The notes beneath the pieces are model-generated. The model was given only the letters and a program-made list of their open reading frames with translations. It ran no database searches and was not told the origin of the DNA. A stretch of DNA of 64,000 nucleotides from Closterium sp. NIES-65 (lineage: Eukaryota > Streptophyta > Zygnematophyceae > Desmidiales > Closteriaceae): positions 2,281,001 to 2,345,000 of the forward strand of contig CANXME010000532.1 of the NCBI GenBank assembly GCA_948144175.1, given 5' to 3'. Shown here one piece after another: positions 18,855 through 28,731 of the stretch (its first letter is position 1; every line of letters starts with the position of its first letter). Both the position numbers and the translations under genes were made by a program.

Positions 18855-19500
18855 CGGCGGGCCGTAGCGGGGCTGTAGCTGGGGCCGACGGCAGGCTGTA
18901 GTAGGGCCGGCGGCGGGCTATAGCAGGGCCGGCGGCGGGCTGTAGTGGGGCCGACGGCGGGCGGTAGCGGGGCCGACGGCGGGCTGTAGCAGGGCCGACG
19001 GCGGGCTGTAGCGGGGGCGACGGCGGGCTGTAGCGAGGGCGACGGCGGGCCGACGGGGTCTAGGCGGGGCCGACGAGGGGCTGTAGCGGGGCCTAGGCGG
19101 GCCGACGGGGCCTAAGCGGGGCCGACGCGGGGGCGTAGCGGGACCTAAGCGGGGCCGACGAGGCCTAAACGGGGCCGACGCGGGGCCGTAGTGAGGCCTA
19201 AGCGGGGCCGACGAGGCCTAAGCGGGGCCGACAGGGCCTAAGCGGGGCCGACGAGGGGCCGTAGCGGGGCCTAAGCGGGGCCGACTGGGCCTTAGCGGGG
19301 CCGACTCGAGGTCGTAGCGGGGCCGACGGGGCCTACGCGAGGCCGACGAGGCCTAAGTGGGGCCGATTAGGGGCCTAAGTGGGGCCGACGAGGGGCCTAA
19401 GCGGGGCCGACGAGAGGCCTAAGAGGGGCCGACGAGGGGCCTAAGCGGGGCCGACGAGGGGCCTAAGCGGGAGCACGGCGGTAAGGGCGACACGGAGGGT
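18855..19500 (-). repeat. Tandem-repeat leader of Cop-D
   Basis: About 30 imperfect units of 19-25 bp based on GGGCCGACGGCGGGCTGTAGC and GGCCTAAGCGGGGCCGAC (plus-strand spelling). It lies between the primer site and gag. The upstream part (18640-18720) is a GGCTCGGGC repeat. No protein is supported. Confidence 0.85.
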
Positions 19501-19515
19501 CGCTAAAAAAAAAAC

Positions 19516-19584
19516 GCGCGCCTCGGGGCGCGCTTCGGTGGGCCCTAGGAACAGTCCCTAGGAAGGGACCTGCTCTGATTCCAT
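19516..19584 (-). promoter_or_regulatory. Cop-D primer site and leader hairpins
   Basis: In the minus-strand sense TGGAATCAGAGCAGG (19584-19570) is the primer site. It is followed by GTCCC-TTCCTA-GGGAC, the shared motif GGGCCCACCGA and the hairpin GCGCGCC-CCGA-GGCGCGC (19533-19516), then T10. The last hairpin has the same stem and loop as the repeated hairpins of NA-1 and NA-3. Confidence 0.8.
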
Positions 19585-19715
19585 GAGAAAATATGAACGA
19601 GAATGAAATGACTATGAACGAAGTGAGTACCAATAGGAAACCCTAATTTGGGTTGTACCCCCTATGGGATACCCCACTATAGCCTACAGAAACAAGTAAG
19701 CTATATGTTCTGACA
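19585..19715 (-). repeat. Cop-D 5' LTR
   Basis: 131 bp, TGTCAGAAC to ATTTTCTCA in the minus-strand sense, with the core GGCTATAGTGGGGTATCC, GTACAACCCAAATTAGGG and TTTCCTATTGGTACTCA. Confidence 0.92.
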
Positions 19716-20863
19716 GTCGCCACCTGCCTACCACTGAGCGCGCACACTTTAGTCAGTACAAGGGTGCTCAGACCTTGTACGACGCTGTCGTTGCGCGCTA
19801 CTCCTCCCCTGCCACTGCTGCACTGAGCCGCCTCATGCTACCGTACCTCTTCCCTGACCTTGCTGCCTTTCCCACAGTCGCTGACCTCATTGCGCACCTC
19901 CGCACTAGTGACACTCGCTACCGTGCTGCACTTCTCGCTGAAATCTGCGCCAAGAACCCCCCCCCCCCAATGTACATCACCCTCTACTACATCGTCACCC
20001 GCCTCCCTGACTCTCTGCGCGTAGTCAGGGACCACTTCCTCTCGGTTTGCTCCACCACTCTCACCGTTGAGCTCCTCGAGAAGGCCCTCCTAGCAGCAGA
20101 GAAGAGCATAGTCGCTATAGGAGCCTCTCGTGGTGACCCTCGCACCCCCATCTTTGAGGGGTGCTCCCCCTCCCCCCTTTTGCCCTCTGTTGCCTCTGCC
20201 GCTGCGGCCGACCTCGTTGGGCTTGAGTCGGTCGGTGCGGCGTCTGCCCCTAGTGGGAGACGCCGCCTTGGCAAGGGCAAGGGGGGCAGGGGCGCTGGGG
20301 GTGCTAGCGGGGGCGGTGGAGGAGGCGGTGGAGGCGGAGGAGGGGGTGGGGGTGGCTGTGGGGGTGGTGGCGGGGGTGGAGGTATCAGTGGCGGCAGTGG
20401 AGGCGGAGGCGGTGGCGGCGGTGGCGGTGGGAGCGGAGGTAGCAGAGGTGGCAGAGGTGGCGGCGGTGGAGGAGGCGGCGGAGGAGGAGGCTGCGGCGGC
20501 AGAGGCGGTGCTGGTCGGGGTGGTGCTGCACAGAGGGTCGGCTCAGGTGGTGGTAAGCGCCAACAGCAGCAGCAGGAGCAGCGCCCTCGTGACGCTCCCC
20601 CACCTCAGCAGCTCCATGAGTGCTACGCTGCATGCCAGCGGGGTGGGGGTACAGGTCGGTGCACCTACGTCCTCCGCACAGGCGACCGCGCGGGTGAGCA
20701 GTGTGGGGGTGCGCACCCCACCCTGCGCTGCTTTGGTCGCCTGACGGACGCTTGGCGTCACTTGTTCCCGGAGGCCACTAAGATCCCCCGCTGGGGTGAG
20801 CTGTCCAGGGCGGGAGTAGCTATCTTGATGCTATTCTTGCTGCCATGTATGCTGTGTCTATAA
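19716..20863 (+). pseudogene. gag: Cop-C gag, C-terminal part
   Basis: Resumes in frame after the GTCGC duplication: HLPTTERAHFSQYKGAQTLYDAVVARYSSP. The capsid-like domain, GRRRLGKGKGGRG, a Gly tract of about 90 residues and QQQQQEQRP follow, then the variant knuckle CTYVLRTGDRAGEQC-GGAH-PTLRC (C-x13-C-x3-H-x4-C). A deletion of about 8-14 bp near 20827 removes YDLDF (present in Cop-D) and shifts the frame, giving the false end LLPCMLCL. Confidence 0.85.
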
Positions 20864-21342
20864 GTGATGAGGGTGACTGTTACTGGTGTTATCCGCCCGA
20901 CCCGGGCATTGAGACTGCTGCTCTAGGTACTGGTGAGGCTGCTGCTCTAGGTGCTAGAGAGGCTGCTGCTCTAGGTGCCAGTGCGTCGGCTTACTCAGAT
21001 TCTGGTGAGTCTGCGCTCTCAGGTACCGCGTCGGCTTCGGTCTCCCTCACCTTCACCCTTGACTCAAGGGCGTCTCGCTCCTTCATTCGAAACCGCACCA
21101 CACTCACGCCGCTTGGTCGGCCAGTTGCAGTCTCTCTTGCAGACCCCTCTGGGGGTCCTGTCCTCTCTCACTTCTCCACTGTCCTCCCGTGTCTGGCGGC
21201 CCCCTCTAGCACCTTGTCTGGTCTTTACCTCCCCTCGTTCTCTACGAACTTGGTGAGTGGTGCTGACCTACAGGATGCGGGGGTTCACCAGTTCAATCCT
21301 ACGAGTCAGCGGATGACCCACTGCACGGACGCTCGTACAGGC
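20845..21342 (+). pseudogene. pol: Cop-C protease region
   Basis: Reads SDEGDCYWCYPPDPG, then repeats of AALG, then TFTLDSRASRSFIRN. The protease active site LDSGAS of Cop-D is LDSRAS here, a change that should abolish activity. It ends at TGA 21343, where Cop-D has CGA (Arg of TGRHLATF). Confidence 0.82.
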
Positions 21343-21345
21343 TGA

Positions 21346-22308
21346 CACCTGGCCACGTTTACACGTCCGCCGGGGTCGAGCATGTACACCCTAGCCACTG
21401 AGTCTCCTCCTGTCACTGCGTGTGGTCAGGTAGCTGCGTCGGGTCAGGTGTTCGCTGCAGCGTCCAGGTCTGGTCCTGAGTCTTCCCCCTGCTCGTGTCG
21501 CCTCCTGTCTCACGAGACTCTCCTGTGGCACCACCGCCTTGGTCACCCCTCCCTGCTTCGTCTCCAAACATGGCCTCCCGTGTCCTTGTCTCTGGTCTCC
21601 CCCGGTCCCTCCCTCCCCTTCCTCCGGGGCCTGGCCCTACCTGCGTCCCCAGTGTCGAGGGGCGGCTGCGGGCTGCCCCTCACTCCTCCCCGTTTCCTCC
21701 GACAGAGGCCCCGCTGCAGGACGCTTCACAAGGACGTGTGGGGCCTGGCCCGCGTCCGTGGACAGGGTCACGAGCGCTACTTCGTGCAGGTGGTTGACGA
21801 CTACTCGCGTTATACCACAGTCTTCCTCTTGCGCAGCAAGGGTGATGTCGCTAAGGTGCTGATCGACTGGATCCGCGCAGCTCGTCTCTTGCTCAGGAGG
21901 AGCTTCGGCCTGGACTTTCCTGTTCTGCGTCTGCACTTTGACCGAGGCAGAGAGTTCTCCTCTGGCCTTCTGCGAGCCTACTGTCGTGCACGAGGCATCC
22001 GCCAGACCTTTACGCTTCCGGACTCTCCACAGCAAAATGGGATTGCTGAGCGCCGCATTGGCATGATCATGGACGTCGCTCGTACGTCCATTATGCATGC
22101 GGCTGCCCCCCATTTTCTGTGGCCGTTTGCGGTTCAGTACGCCGCGCATCAGATCAACCTTCACCCCAGGGTCTCCATGCCGGAGACCTCCCCAGCCTTG
22201 CTGTGGACGGGGAAGGTTGGCGATGCGTCTGCGTTCCGTGTCTGGGGATCTCGGGTGTTTGTCCGCGACTTGTCTGCGGACAAGCTGTCCCCTCATGCTG
22301 CTCCTTGA
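21346..22308 (+). pseudogene. pol: Cop-C integrase
   Basis: GAG-pre-integrase WHHRLGHPSLL with CVPS (second zinc Cys replaced), then the core LHKDVWGLARVRG, VVDDYSRYTTVF, HFDRGREFSS and QQNGIAERRIGM, keeping the D, D and E residues. It ends at 22308 (DKLSPHAAP), where a deletion relative to Cop-D removes the PCVFLGFPPDAPGW region and the frame changes. Confidence 0.85.
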
Positions 22309-24139
22309 CGAGTCGGTCCCCTACTACTCCCTCTTCCCCTACCGCACTCCGTCCCTCCCCCCGCCTCCGCTCTTCCTTGTGCCAGGTCCCCCTCTGGTAG
22401 ACCCCCTCCCCCCTCAGGGTCCTGCCCCTTCAGGTGTGTCCCAGGTAGACGCAGTCGAGCCTATTGAGGTTACTGGTGACTCTGGTGCTGCTGCGGGTGC
22501 TGAGCCTGGGGGTGCTGACTCTGGGAGTGCTGAGCGTGTGGGTGGAACGCCTGGGGGTGCTGGGCCTACGGGTGGTACTACTGGGGGTGCTGAGCTTGGG
22601 GGTGCGGAGACCGGGGGTGCTGAGCCTGGGGGTGCTACGACTGGGGGTCCGGAGCCTGGGGGTGCTGCGTCTGGAGGTGCTGAGCCTGGGGGTGCCACGT
22701 CTGGAGATGCCGAGCCTGGAGGTGCGGAGCCTGCAGCAGCTAGGCGTGCTCGTGTGGCGTGTAGCGGTTCTGGGCCTGGCGGTTCTCCGGGTGCTTCATC
22801 TCGGCGGGAGCCGCTCTCTCCGTAGGAGCTGCGCGAATGGTTTGCTCGGCGCTTGAGGCGTACTGCTGGAGTTGGAGCTTCTTCGCCTGCTGAGGGTGCT
22901 GGTGTTGCGGGTCCCGGAGGTGCTTGTGCCGCGAGTATTGGAGCTGCAGGGTCTGCGAGTACGCCTGGAGCTGGAGCTGCTGAGGGTGTTGGCGCTGAGG
23001 CAACATCCTACTCCTCTCAGTGGCAGGCAGCTATGGATGCAGAGATGGCGTCCTGGAAGTCCACAGGCACCTACGTTGACGAGGTTCCCCCACCTGGGGC
23101 GAACATCGTCAGTGGCATGTGGATTTTTAGGGTGAAGCGGCCGCCGGGTTCTCCGCCTGTCTTCAAGGCGCGTTACGTGGCTCGTGGCTTTAGTCAGCGG
23201 CAGGGAGTTGACTACTTTCAGACCTTCTCTCCCACCCCGAAGATGACCACTCTTCGGGTGCTACTGCACATAGCCGCTCAGCGTGACTACGAGCTTCACT
23301 CTCTTGACTTTAGCACAACTTTCTTGCAGGGCAGCCTACACGAGGAGATCTGGCTGCGTCGCCCACCTGGCTTCACTAGGTCTGTCCATCCTGGCACCCA
23401 GTGGAGGCTCCAGCGGCCAGTCTACGGTCTCCGCTAGGCGCCAGGTGAGTGGGATGACACAGTGAGGACTACACTTGCGGCTCTTGGGTTTGCTCCTTCT
23501 ACAGCCGACCCGTCCCTGTTTCTGCATACCGACACTTCTTTGCCGCCGTTTTACATCCTCGTGTACGTCGACGACTTGGTCTTTGCCACAGCTGACACTG
23601 CTGGACTCGCCCACGTGAAGTCCGAGCTGCAGAAGAGACACACGTGCACAGACCTGGGTGAACTGCGCAGCTACCTTGGCTTGCAGATCACTCGGGACAG
23701 AGCACGCCGCACCATTACCTTGACTCAGTCACACATGGTGCAGCAGGTCCTTCAGCGCTTCGGCTTCACGTACTCCTCGCCTCAGGCCACTCCTCTATCT
23801 ACTCGCCACTCACTCTCAACTCTGCCTTCGGATGAGTCCGTAGAGTCGAGTGGCCCGTACCCAGAGCTTGTTGGCTGCCTCATGTACCTGATGACCTGCA
23901 CACGACCTGACCTTGCATACCCTCTTAGCATTCTTGCACGCTTTGTTGCTCCTGGGAGACACAGACCGGAGCACATGGCTGCAGCGAAGAGGGTGTTGCG
24001 CTACTTGTGCAGTACGTCGGGCATGGGGCTAGTGCTTGGAGGGCAGAGTCTAGTGGTCCTCACTGGGCACGCAGACGCTTCTTGGGCTGACGACCAGGCT
24101 ACACAGCGGTCGTCACAGGGTTACACCTTTAGCCTTTGA
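22309..24139 (+). pseudogene. pol: Cop-C linker, RT and partial RNase H
   Basis: 22480-22740 encodes the GGAEPGGA array, and 22850-23000 a Gly/Ala-rich remnant joined directly to YSSQWQAAMDAEMASW by a deletion of the usual pre-RT block. RT runs from about 23090 (VSGMWIFRVKRPPG, KARYVARGFSQ), with TAG at 23435 (CAG in relatives), then YVDDLVFATADT (about 23563-23598) and CTRPDLAYPLSIL. RNase H begins with GHADASW and ends at SQGYTFSL (24139), where Cop-E starts. Confidence 0.87.
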
Positions 24140-25086
24140 GTCAGGAGCCATCCCAAGATGGACAGCCCACACAGCAGCAACTTCTAGCTTGTGCCTCTGC
24201 TCCTTAGGCACCATCACAAGCCCCACACACGCAGCATGTCAATAGATGGCTTCTTCCCAAGCCAACGCTCGTACGACACCCAATGCTTGTCGCCAACATG
24301 CGTCAAGACCCTGTTCTTGACCGTGATGACATGGCGAACGGCATCAGGCCAGAACTTGTACGGCATCCCAGCAGCCCCCAACAAGGTCTTAGCCGCCTCG
24401 CCAATAGTCCGGTTGGCACGCTCAGCAATGCCGTTCTGGTGCGGTGTTCCAGGGCAGGTTAGCTGATGTCGGATGCCATTTCTCTTGAGGAACTTGGTGA
24501 ATTCCGCTCCAAGGAACTCTCCACCTCGATCGCTCCTCAGCACCTTCACCAGCCGCATCGCTTGCCGCTCCACCATCGGCAACCAATCCTCCTTGATCGC
24601 CGCTGCAGCATCGCTCTTCTTGGACAAGGGACGTGCCCACGTGAAACAGCTCCATTCGTCCACCATGGTAAGGAAGTACAGCACTCCCCCAGTCCCCTCA
24701 GTCCTCATAGGACCCACCAGGTCCATGTGCACCACCTCCAATGGTGCCTTCACTGATCCCTCCGCTCGTGGGAATGGGAACCGCGCAAACTTGTTTTGCA
24801 TGCACGCCTCGCAGCTGCCATAGTGAGTGCCATCTCCTTGTAGTTGCAGCCCATGCACGCACTTCTCTTTGTGCATCACCTCCAGTGTAGAAACAACCAC
24901 GTGTGCGAGCCGCCGATGCCAAGTCTCCCAATCCGCTTGGCCCGAGGTAGCCGACGCCTTCACCGCCGCGCTTCCTCCAATCAGCTCCTCTCCTTGCATA
25001 CCTTGCTGCTCCTCCTCGGTGACGCTCTCCTCCATAGATGCTGCCACTGCCGCCTTGCCCGATTTCCGCCAAGGGAGGACCGGGAT
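24140..25086 (-). pseudogene. pol: Cop-E integrase
   Basis: Zinc-binding block WHRRLAHV...CEACMQNKFARFPFP is intact (H, H, C, C). The core has EVVHMDLVGPM, RSDRGGEFLG and PHQNGIAERANRTIGEAA, with D, D and E present. A frameshift at about 24220 after MLRVWG ends the frame, and the C-terminal sequence continues to 24140 in another frame. Confidence 0.88.
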
Positions 25087-25089
25087 CTA

Positions 25090-25623
25090 CCACATCCGCT
25101 TGTGGACATCTCCCTTCCACTGCAGGTCCCAAATGAGGCGCTCATCGTTGTAGGCACGATAGTGCTCTGAGCCAATCGTCTCGGTGTTCACACCCGCATC
25201 TCCCAACTGGCCAGTAGAAATCAGGTTCGCGCACAAGTCCGGCACCCACAGCACATTCTTCAGCCCCACGAGCTCTCCATCCGCTCCCATGAACTTGGCG
25301 CATCCCATGCCCATGACCTTGGCCTTGGCACCCGTCGCGGATGTGACTGTAGAGATGGGTGCGGGCTGAATCTCATCAAGTAGGTCCGCACGAGGAGTCA
25401 TGTGCCAAGAGCTCCCGGAGTCAATCACCCAATGGGTGAGGGGGTGTAGGAGAACCTTGGCAGCCATAGCGTGGTCGGTTGCGCCTTCGTTCACGAAGAA
25501 GAAGAACCCGGCCTTCCGCTCCTCAGATTTGCCGCCTTTCTTCTCATCCTTCTCCTCTCCACTAGCTCCCATGACTCCCCCACTCCTCGTGCCACCATGC
25601 TGGTTTCTTGATGAAGGCGGGGT
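25090..25623 (-). pseudogene. pol: Cop-E protease region
   Basis: In the same frame as gag after the TAA at 25624. The active site is HWVIDSGSSWHMTPRADLL (D-S-G-S), followed by VLWVPDLCANLISTGQLGDAG, the usual Copia protease tail. It ends at the TAG 25087-25089. Confidence 0.85.
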
Positions 25624-25626
25624 TTA

Positions 25627-26541
25627 ATCCTTGGGTCGTTGGTAGCACTTCCGCCAACGATGTCCGCGCTTCTTGCAGTAGAAGCACACCTCCCCTTGAC
25701 CCCCGCCGCCATCCTCCTTAGGGTTATCCTTGTTCTTGCCCTTCCACTTCTTCTTGAAGCCACTCTTTCCACCTCCAACTCCATAGCCAGCCCTCTCTTC
25801 CGAGCGCTCCACACTCCGCCGCCGCAGGTCCTCCTCTAGGATGCGCGCGCGAATGTAATCCACGCTCCATTGGGGTTGTTGGGAGCTGAGGTTGATCGCT
25901 AGGGCAGACCATGACTCCGGCAGCCATATCACGATCTCTACGCATTGCACGAGCTCCGGGTACACCACACCGCCTCCTTGGAGCTTCGTGAAGATGTCGC
26001 GCATCTCATCCAACACCGGTTGCATCGGCTCTCCATCAACGAACTTAATGTCGCGCAGCCGCCGCGGGAGTAGCACGATGCCGGTAGCATGTGTCGGTGA
26101 GTGCACATCTAGAAGCTTCCTCCAAGCCTTGGGGCCACACTCTAGATCACCCAAGAGGTCCTTGATGTGGTCAAGTTGCCGTCCGCCCACCGCTTGCACC
26201 ATGAGCATGTACGCGTCGAACGATCGCTTCATCCACGCTCCTTTCAGCTCCGCGGCCTGCGGCATCTTCTCCTTTCCCTCCAACAAATCAAATAGCTTGT
26301 ATTGGGTGTACATCAGCCTCATGCGGAAACTCCAGTGCTCGTAGTCCTCCCCCATGAATTTCTCAATAGAGAAAGCTTTCACAGGATCCACGGTAGTAGG
26401 AGATGGTGTAGAAGAAGTAGGTAGCGTAGGGTTGGCTGGTTCGTGAGTCCCCACTCCTCCACCAGCAACTGCCCCCTGCTCTCCAGCCTCTCTACTTCTA
26501 TCCATCTTGCCACTAGCACCTCCGGAGTTCATACCAACCAT
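25627..26541 (-). CDS. gag: Cop-E gag
   Basis: 305 residues from MVGMNSGGASGK. UBN2/DUF4219-type gag: FMGEDYEHWSFRMRLMYTQYKLFDLLEG, AWRKLLDVHSP, LVQCVEIVIWLPESW. A basic region GFKKKWKGKNKD precedes the canonical zinc knuckle CFYCKKRGHRWRKC near the C-terminus. The length is normal for a Copia gag and the frame is open. The next Met at 26532 is an alternative start. Confidence 0.87.
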
Positions 26542-26760
26542 ATTGAGGCCTTATGAACGGGGGAAACTTGAGAAATCGTTTGGAGAGAATTCTGCCAGAA
26601 ATTTTGATTCTACAAAAATCGCCGTCGCGGACTCCATACTTCGAATTAGAACGCGATTCGACCACCAATTGAAATTTTGCAAGCCGAGCTACTAGAGAAT
26701 GGTCTCACTTGACAACATTGGTTGAGAATCAACGACGATTTGTCGTCTCAAAGTTGACTA

Positions 26761-26775
26761 CCCGCTCTGATACCA
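26761..26775 (-). promoter_or_regulatory. Cop-E primer-binding site
   Basis: TGGTATCAGAGCGGG in the minus-strand sense, a perfect initiator-Met tRNA match over 12 bases, two bases after the LTR end. Confidence 0.85.
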
Positions 26776-26777
26776 CT

Positions 26778-27536
26778 TGTTGTTCAGGATCCGTCATTTT
26801 GAGAGCTTACGAAGAAGTCAATTCTCAACTAAACGCAAATCCGCTCAGTAAGAAGTTGCGCCTTAGTCTTAGCTACCATCTCCAAGTTGAATTAGTCATT
26901 AAGATGGTCTATAGAGTGAGAACCAAGTAAAAACGTCCAGCAGCCGCATGACTAGAATGGTGGAGGAAGTACAAGCATTAAGGCATAGGAAGTTGGAGTT
27001 GGGAACCTCCAAGAGAACCATGAGAGGGAAGGGTTTCTCCAAGAGCTAGAGAAGGATGGTAAGAACCTTCCTAGCAGCAAGGATGCAACCCTCATCATGA
27101 GGTCCTTGAGGTGTCACATGCAAAATCCAATCTAGTTGGATTTTGCCTAGGTGTTGCAACATTTGCAACCCATGCTAGAAAGTTCTAGCCACTCCAATCC
27201 AAAAGTCAAAGTTGCCTTCCTAACCACCCAACCAAAAATCCCTTTATAGTCATGTCCCAAGTAATCACCCAAATTAGATATAACCCCAAAAGGTAATAAG
27301 AAATCCAAATCTTGGAAATCTTGTAACTTGGGCGATCTTGGTGTCGTTGGAAAGCTCTGGATTTCTCCTACATGATCAAGCATTTAGACTTGGAGAAAAA
27401 ACAGAGAGATGATAATATCCAACAGCCATGCACAATGACATACGCTCATGCAAATCATGCAAGCACAAATAGCACGAGCACTCGGCAGGACGTTAGGATG
27501 ACATGCACTCAGAATGACGTGCATCCAACACACACT
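26778..27536 (-). repeat. Cop-E 5' LTR
   Basis: About 760 bp ending GAACAACA next to the primer site, probably starting TGTGTGTTGGATG. AT-rich compared with neighbours. The start is inferred because no second copy is present. Cop-F LTR sequence begins right after it. Confidence 0.6.
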
Positions 27537-27621
27537 CTAGTGAGTACACCCCTTTTTGGGTTTCATATTTGTACTCATCCTACTGCTCAATACAATCATT
27601 CCTGTACATTTCATTTTGACA
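27537..27621 (+). repeat. Cop-F 5' LTR, truncated
   Basis: Only the last 85 bp remain: GAGTACACCCC, GGGTTTCATATTTGTACTCAT, ending TTTTGACA. The first half, including GTAGTGGGG, was lost at the junction with Cop-E. Confidence 0.75.
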
Positions 27622-28083
27622 TGGTTTCAGAGCACGAAACCTGCTAGGATTTTTTTTATGGCCCACCGAATCGTTCCGCTCGTTCCTGCCCAAAGCGCCT
27701 TAGCGCTGTTCTCTCCTGCTGTCACTCACACTGCCTTGCTGTCACGCGCGCTGCCTTCCCTGCCTGCACGTTGCTGTGTACTGTCGCGCGTCCCTCCTAC
27801 CCACGCACCTGCTGGCCTGTGCGCTGTCGCTGCTGCCAGCCCGTCGCTTGCGCCCGGCCTGCGCGCTGCCTACGCGCACCCTGCACGCCCCTGTGGCTTA
27901 GAGCGCTACTCGCGCTGCCCGCCTGCAGCCTACGCCTGACCTACGCGCAGCCAGCGCGCACCCCACCCGCACCCTACGCGCACTCAGCGCGCACCCCATG
28001 CGCATCCCGCGTGCACCCCTGCGCTCGGCATTTTCGTGCTACTGCTGCTGCCACTTACGCAGGTCCTACTGCTGCATGCGCAG
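27622..28083 (+). other. Cop-F primer site and leader
   Basis: TGGTTTCAGAGC (27622-27633) is the primer site. The motif TGGCCCACCGAATCGTTCCGCTC follows, as in Cop-G. The rest is a GC-rich leader with repeats such as GCGCACCC (27900-28020). No gene is seen. Confidence 0.75.
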
Positions 28084-28219
28084 TGTCAGAATGTTATGTT
28101 TGTCTAGCCTGCAGTGGGGCACTCAATAGTGAGTACAGCCCAACTTAGGGTTTCCAATATGTACTCAACTGCTTGCTAATGAACCTCCTCTCTTCTTCAT
28201 TCTCGTTCTAATCTTCACA
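28084..28219 (+). repeat. NA-2 5' LTR
   Basis: 136 bp, TGTCAGAATG to CTTCACA. It carries GAGTACAGCCCAACTTAGGG and TTTCCAATATGTACTCAA. It differs from the 3' LTR at a handful of positions. Confidence 0.88.
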
Positions 28220-28705
28220 TGCTATCAGAGCATCTACGCTCCTGGCCTGTGGTCCCATCTAACTGCTTCCGCTGCTACTCTGTGTTCGGCACGCCCCGTG
28301 GCGTGCCCCTCGCGCTACTCTTAGCGGACCCGTTGCCGCCCTTCCAGGCCCCTCGCGGCCCCTTCGCGGCCCCGTCGCCGCCCCTATCGGCCCCGTCGAC
28401 GCCCCTTCGCGGCCCCGTCGCCGCCCCTATCGGCCCCGTCGACGCCGCCAGCGGCCCCGTCGCCGACCCTAGTGGCCCCGTCGTTGCTCCTACCAGCCCC
28501 GTCGCCGCCGCCTGCGGCCTCGTCGTCGACCCTAGCGGCCCCGTCGCCGCTCCTATTGGCTCCACCGCCGTCGCCAGCGGCCCCGTAGTCGCCGCCAGCG
28601 GCCCCGTCACCGCCTCCAGTGGCCCCGTCGCCGCCACTTGCGGCCCCGGCCTCACCCTGGCCATGCCCCGTTGCCAGCCGCGGCGCACCGGGGGCACGTG
28701 CACCG

Positions 28706-28731
28706 CCCCCCCCCCCCCCCCCCCCCCCCCC
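28706..28731 (+). repeat. C26 tract in NA-2
   Basis: 26 consecutive C at the same relative place as the C19 tract of NA-1, with the same 3' neighbour sequence. Confidence 0.85.

Larger units (their letters stand above)
13912..19715 (-). mobile_element. Cop-D: complete-ended Copia inserted in Cop-C gag
   Basis: 5804 bp with a perfect GTCGC target duplication. In the minus-strand sense: 5' LTR (19715-19585), primer site, repeat leader, gag (18529), protease and integrase, linker, and then a fusion directly into the truncated 3' LTR (14022-13912). The whole RT-RNase H region, the polypurine tract and the first 20-odd bases of the 3' LTR are deleted. The 5' LTR keeps those bases and the outer end is intact, so the deletion happened after insertion or during an aberrant reverse transcription. 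Confidence 0.92.
12486..24139 (+). mobile_element. Cop-C: Copia element split by Cop-D, 3' end lost
   Basis: Plus-strand element of the Cop-A lineage. The 5' LTR is 12486-12608, followed by a tandem-repeat leader, the gag start at 13687, and a break at 13911 where Cop-D is inserted. Gag resumes at 19716-19721. Protease, integrase, linker, RT and part of RNase H follow to 24139, where the sequence changes abruptly to Cop-E within SQGYTFSL. The 3' LTR is absent. It begins exactly where the Cop-B gag is cut, which suggests it inserted into Cop-B and later lost its 3' end together with the rest of Cop-B. Confidence 0.9.
24140..27536 (-). mobile_element. Cop-E: third-lineage Copia, 5' part only
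   Basis: Minus-strand order: 5' LTR (27536-26778), primer site, short leader, gag, protease and integrase. The sequence stops inside the integrase C-terminal region (VPKEQRHKLEVAAVWAVHLG) at 24140, so RT, RNase H and the 3' LTR are missing. Gag, protease and integrase share one frame broken only by stops at 25624 and 25087 before a frameshift near 24220, so decay is limited. Codon use and proteins differ from the Cop-A lineage (no Gly tract, no long linker). Confidence 0.87.
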
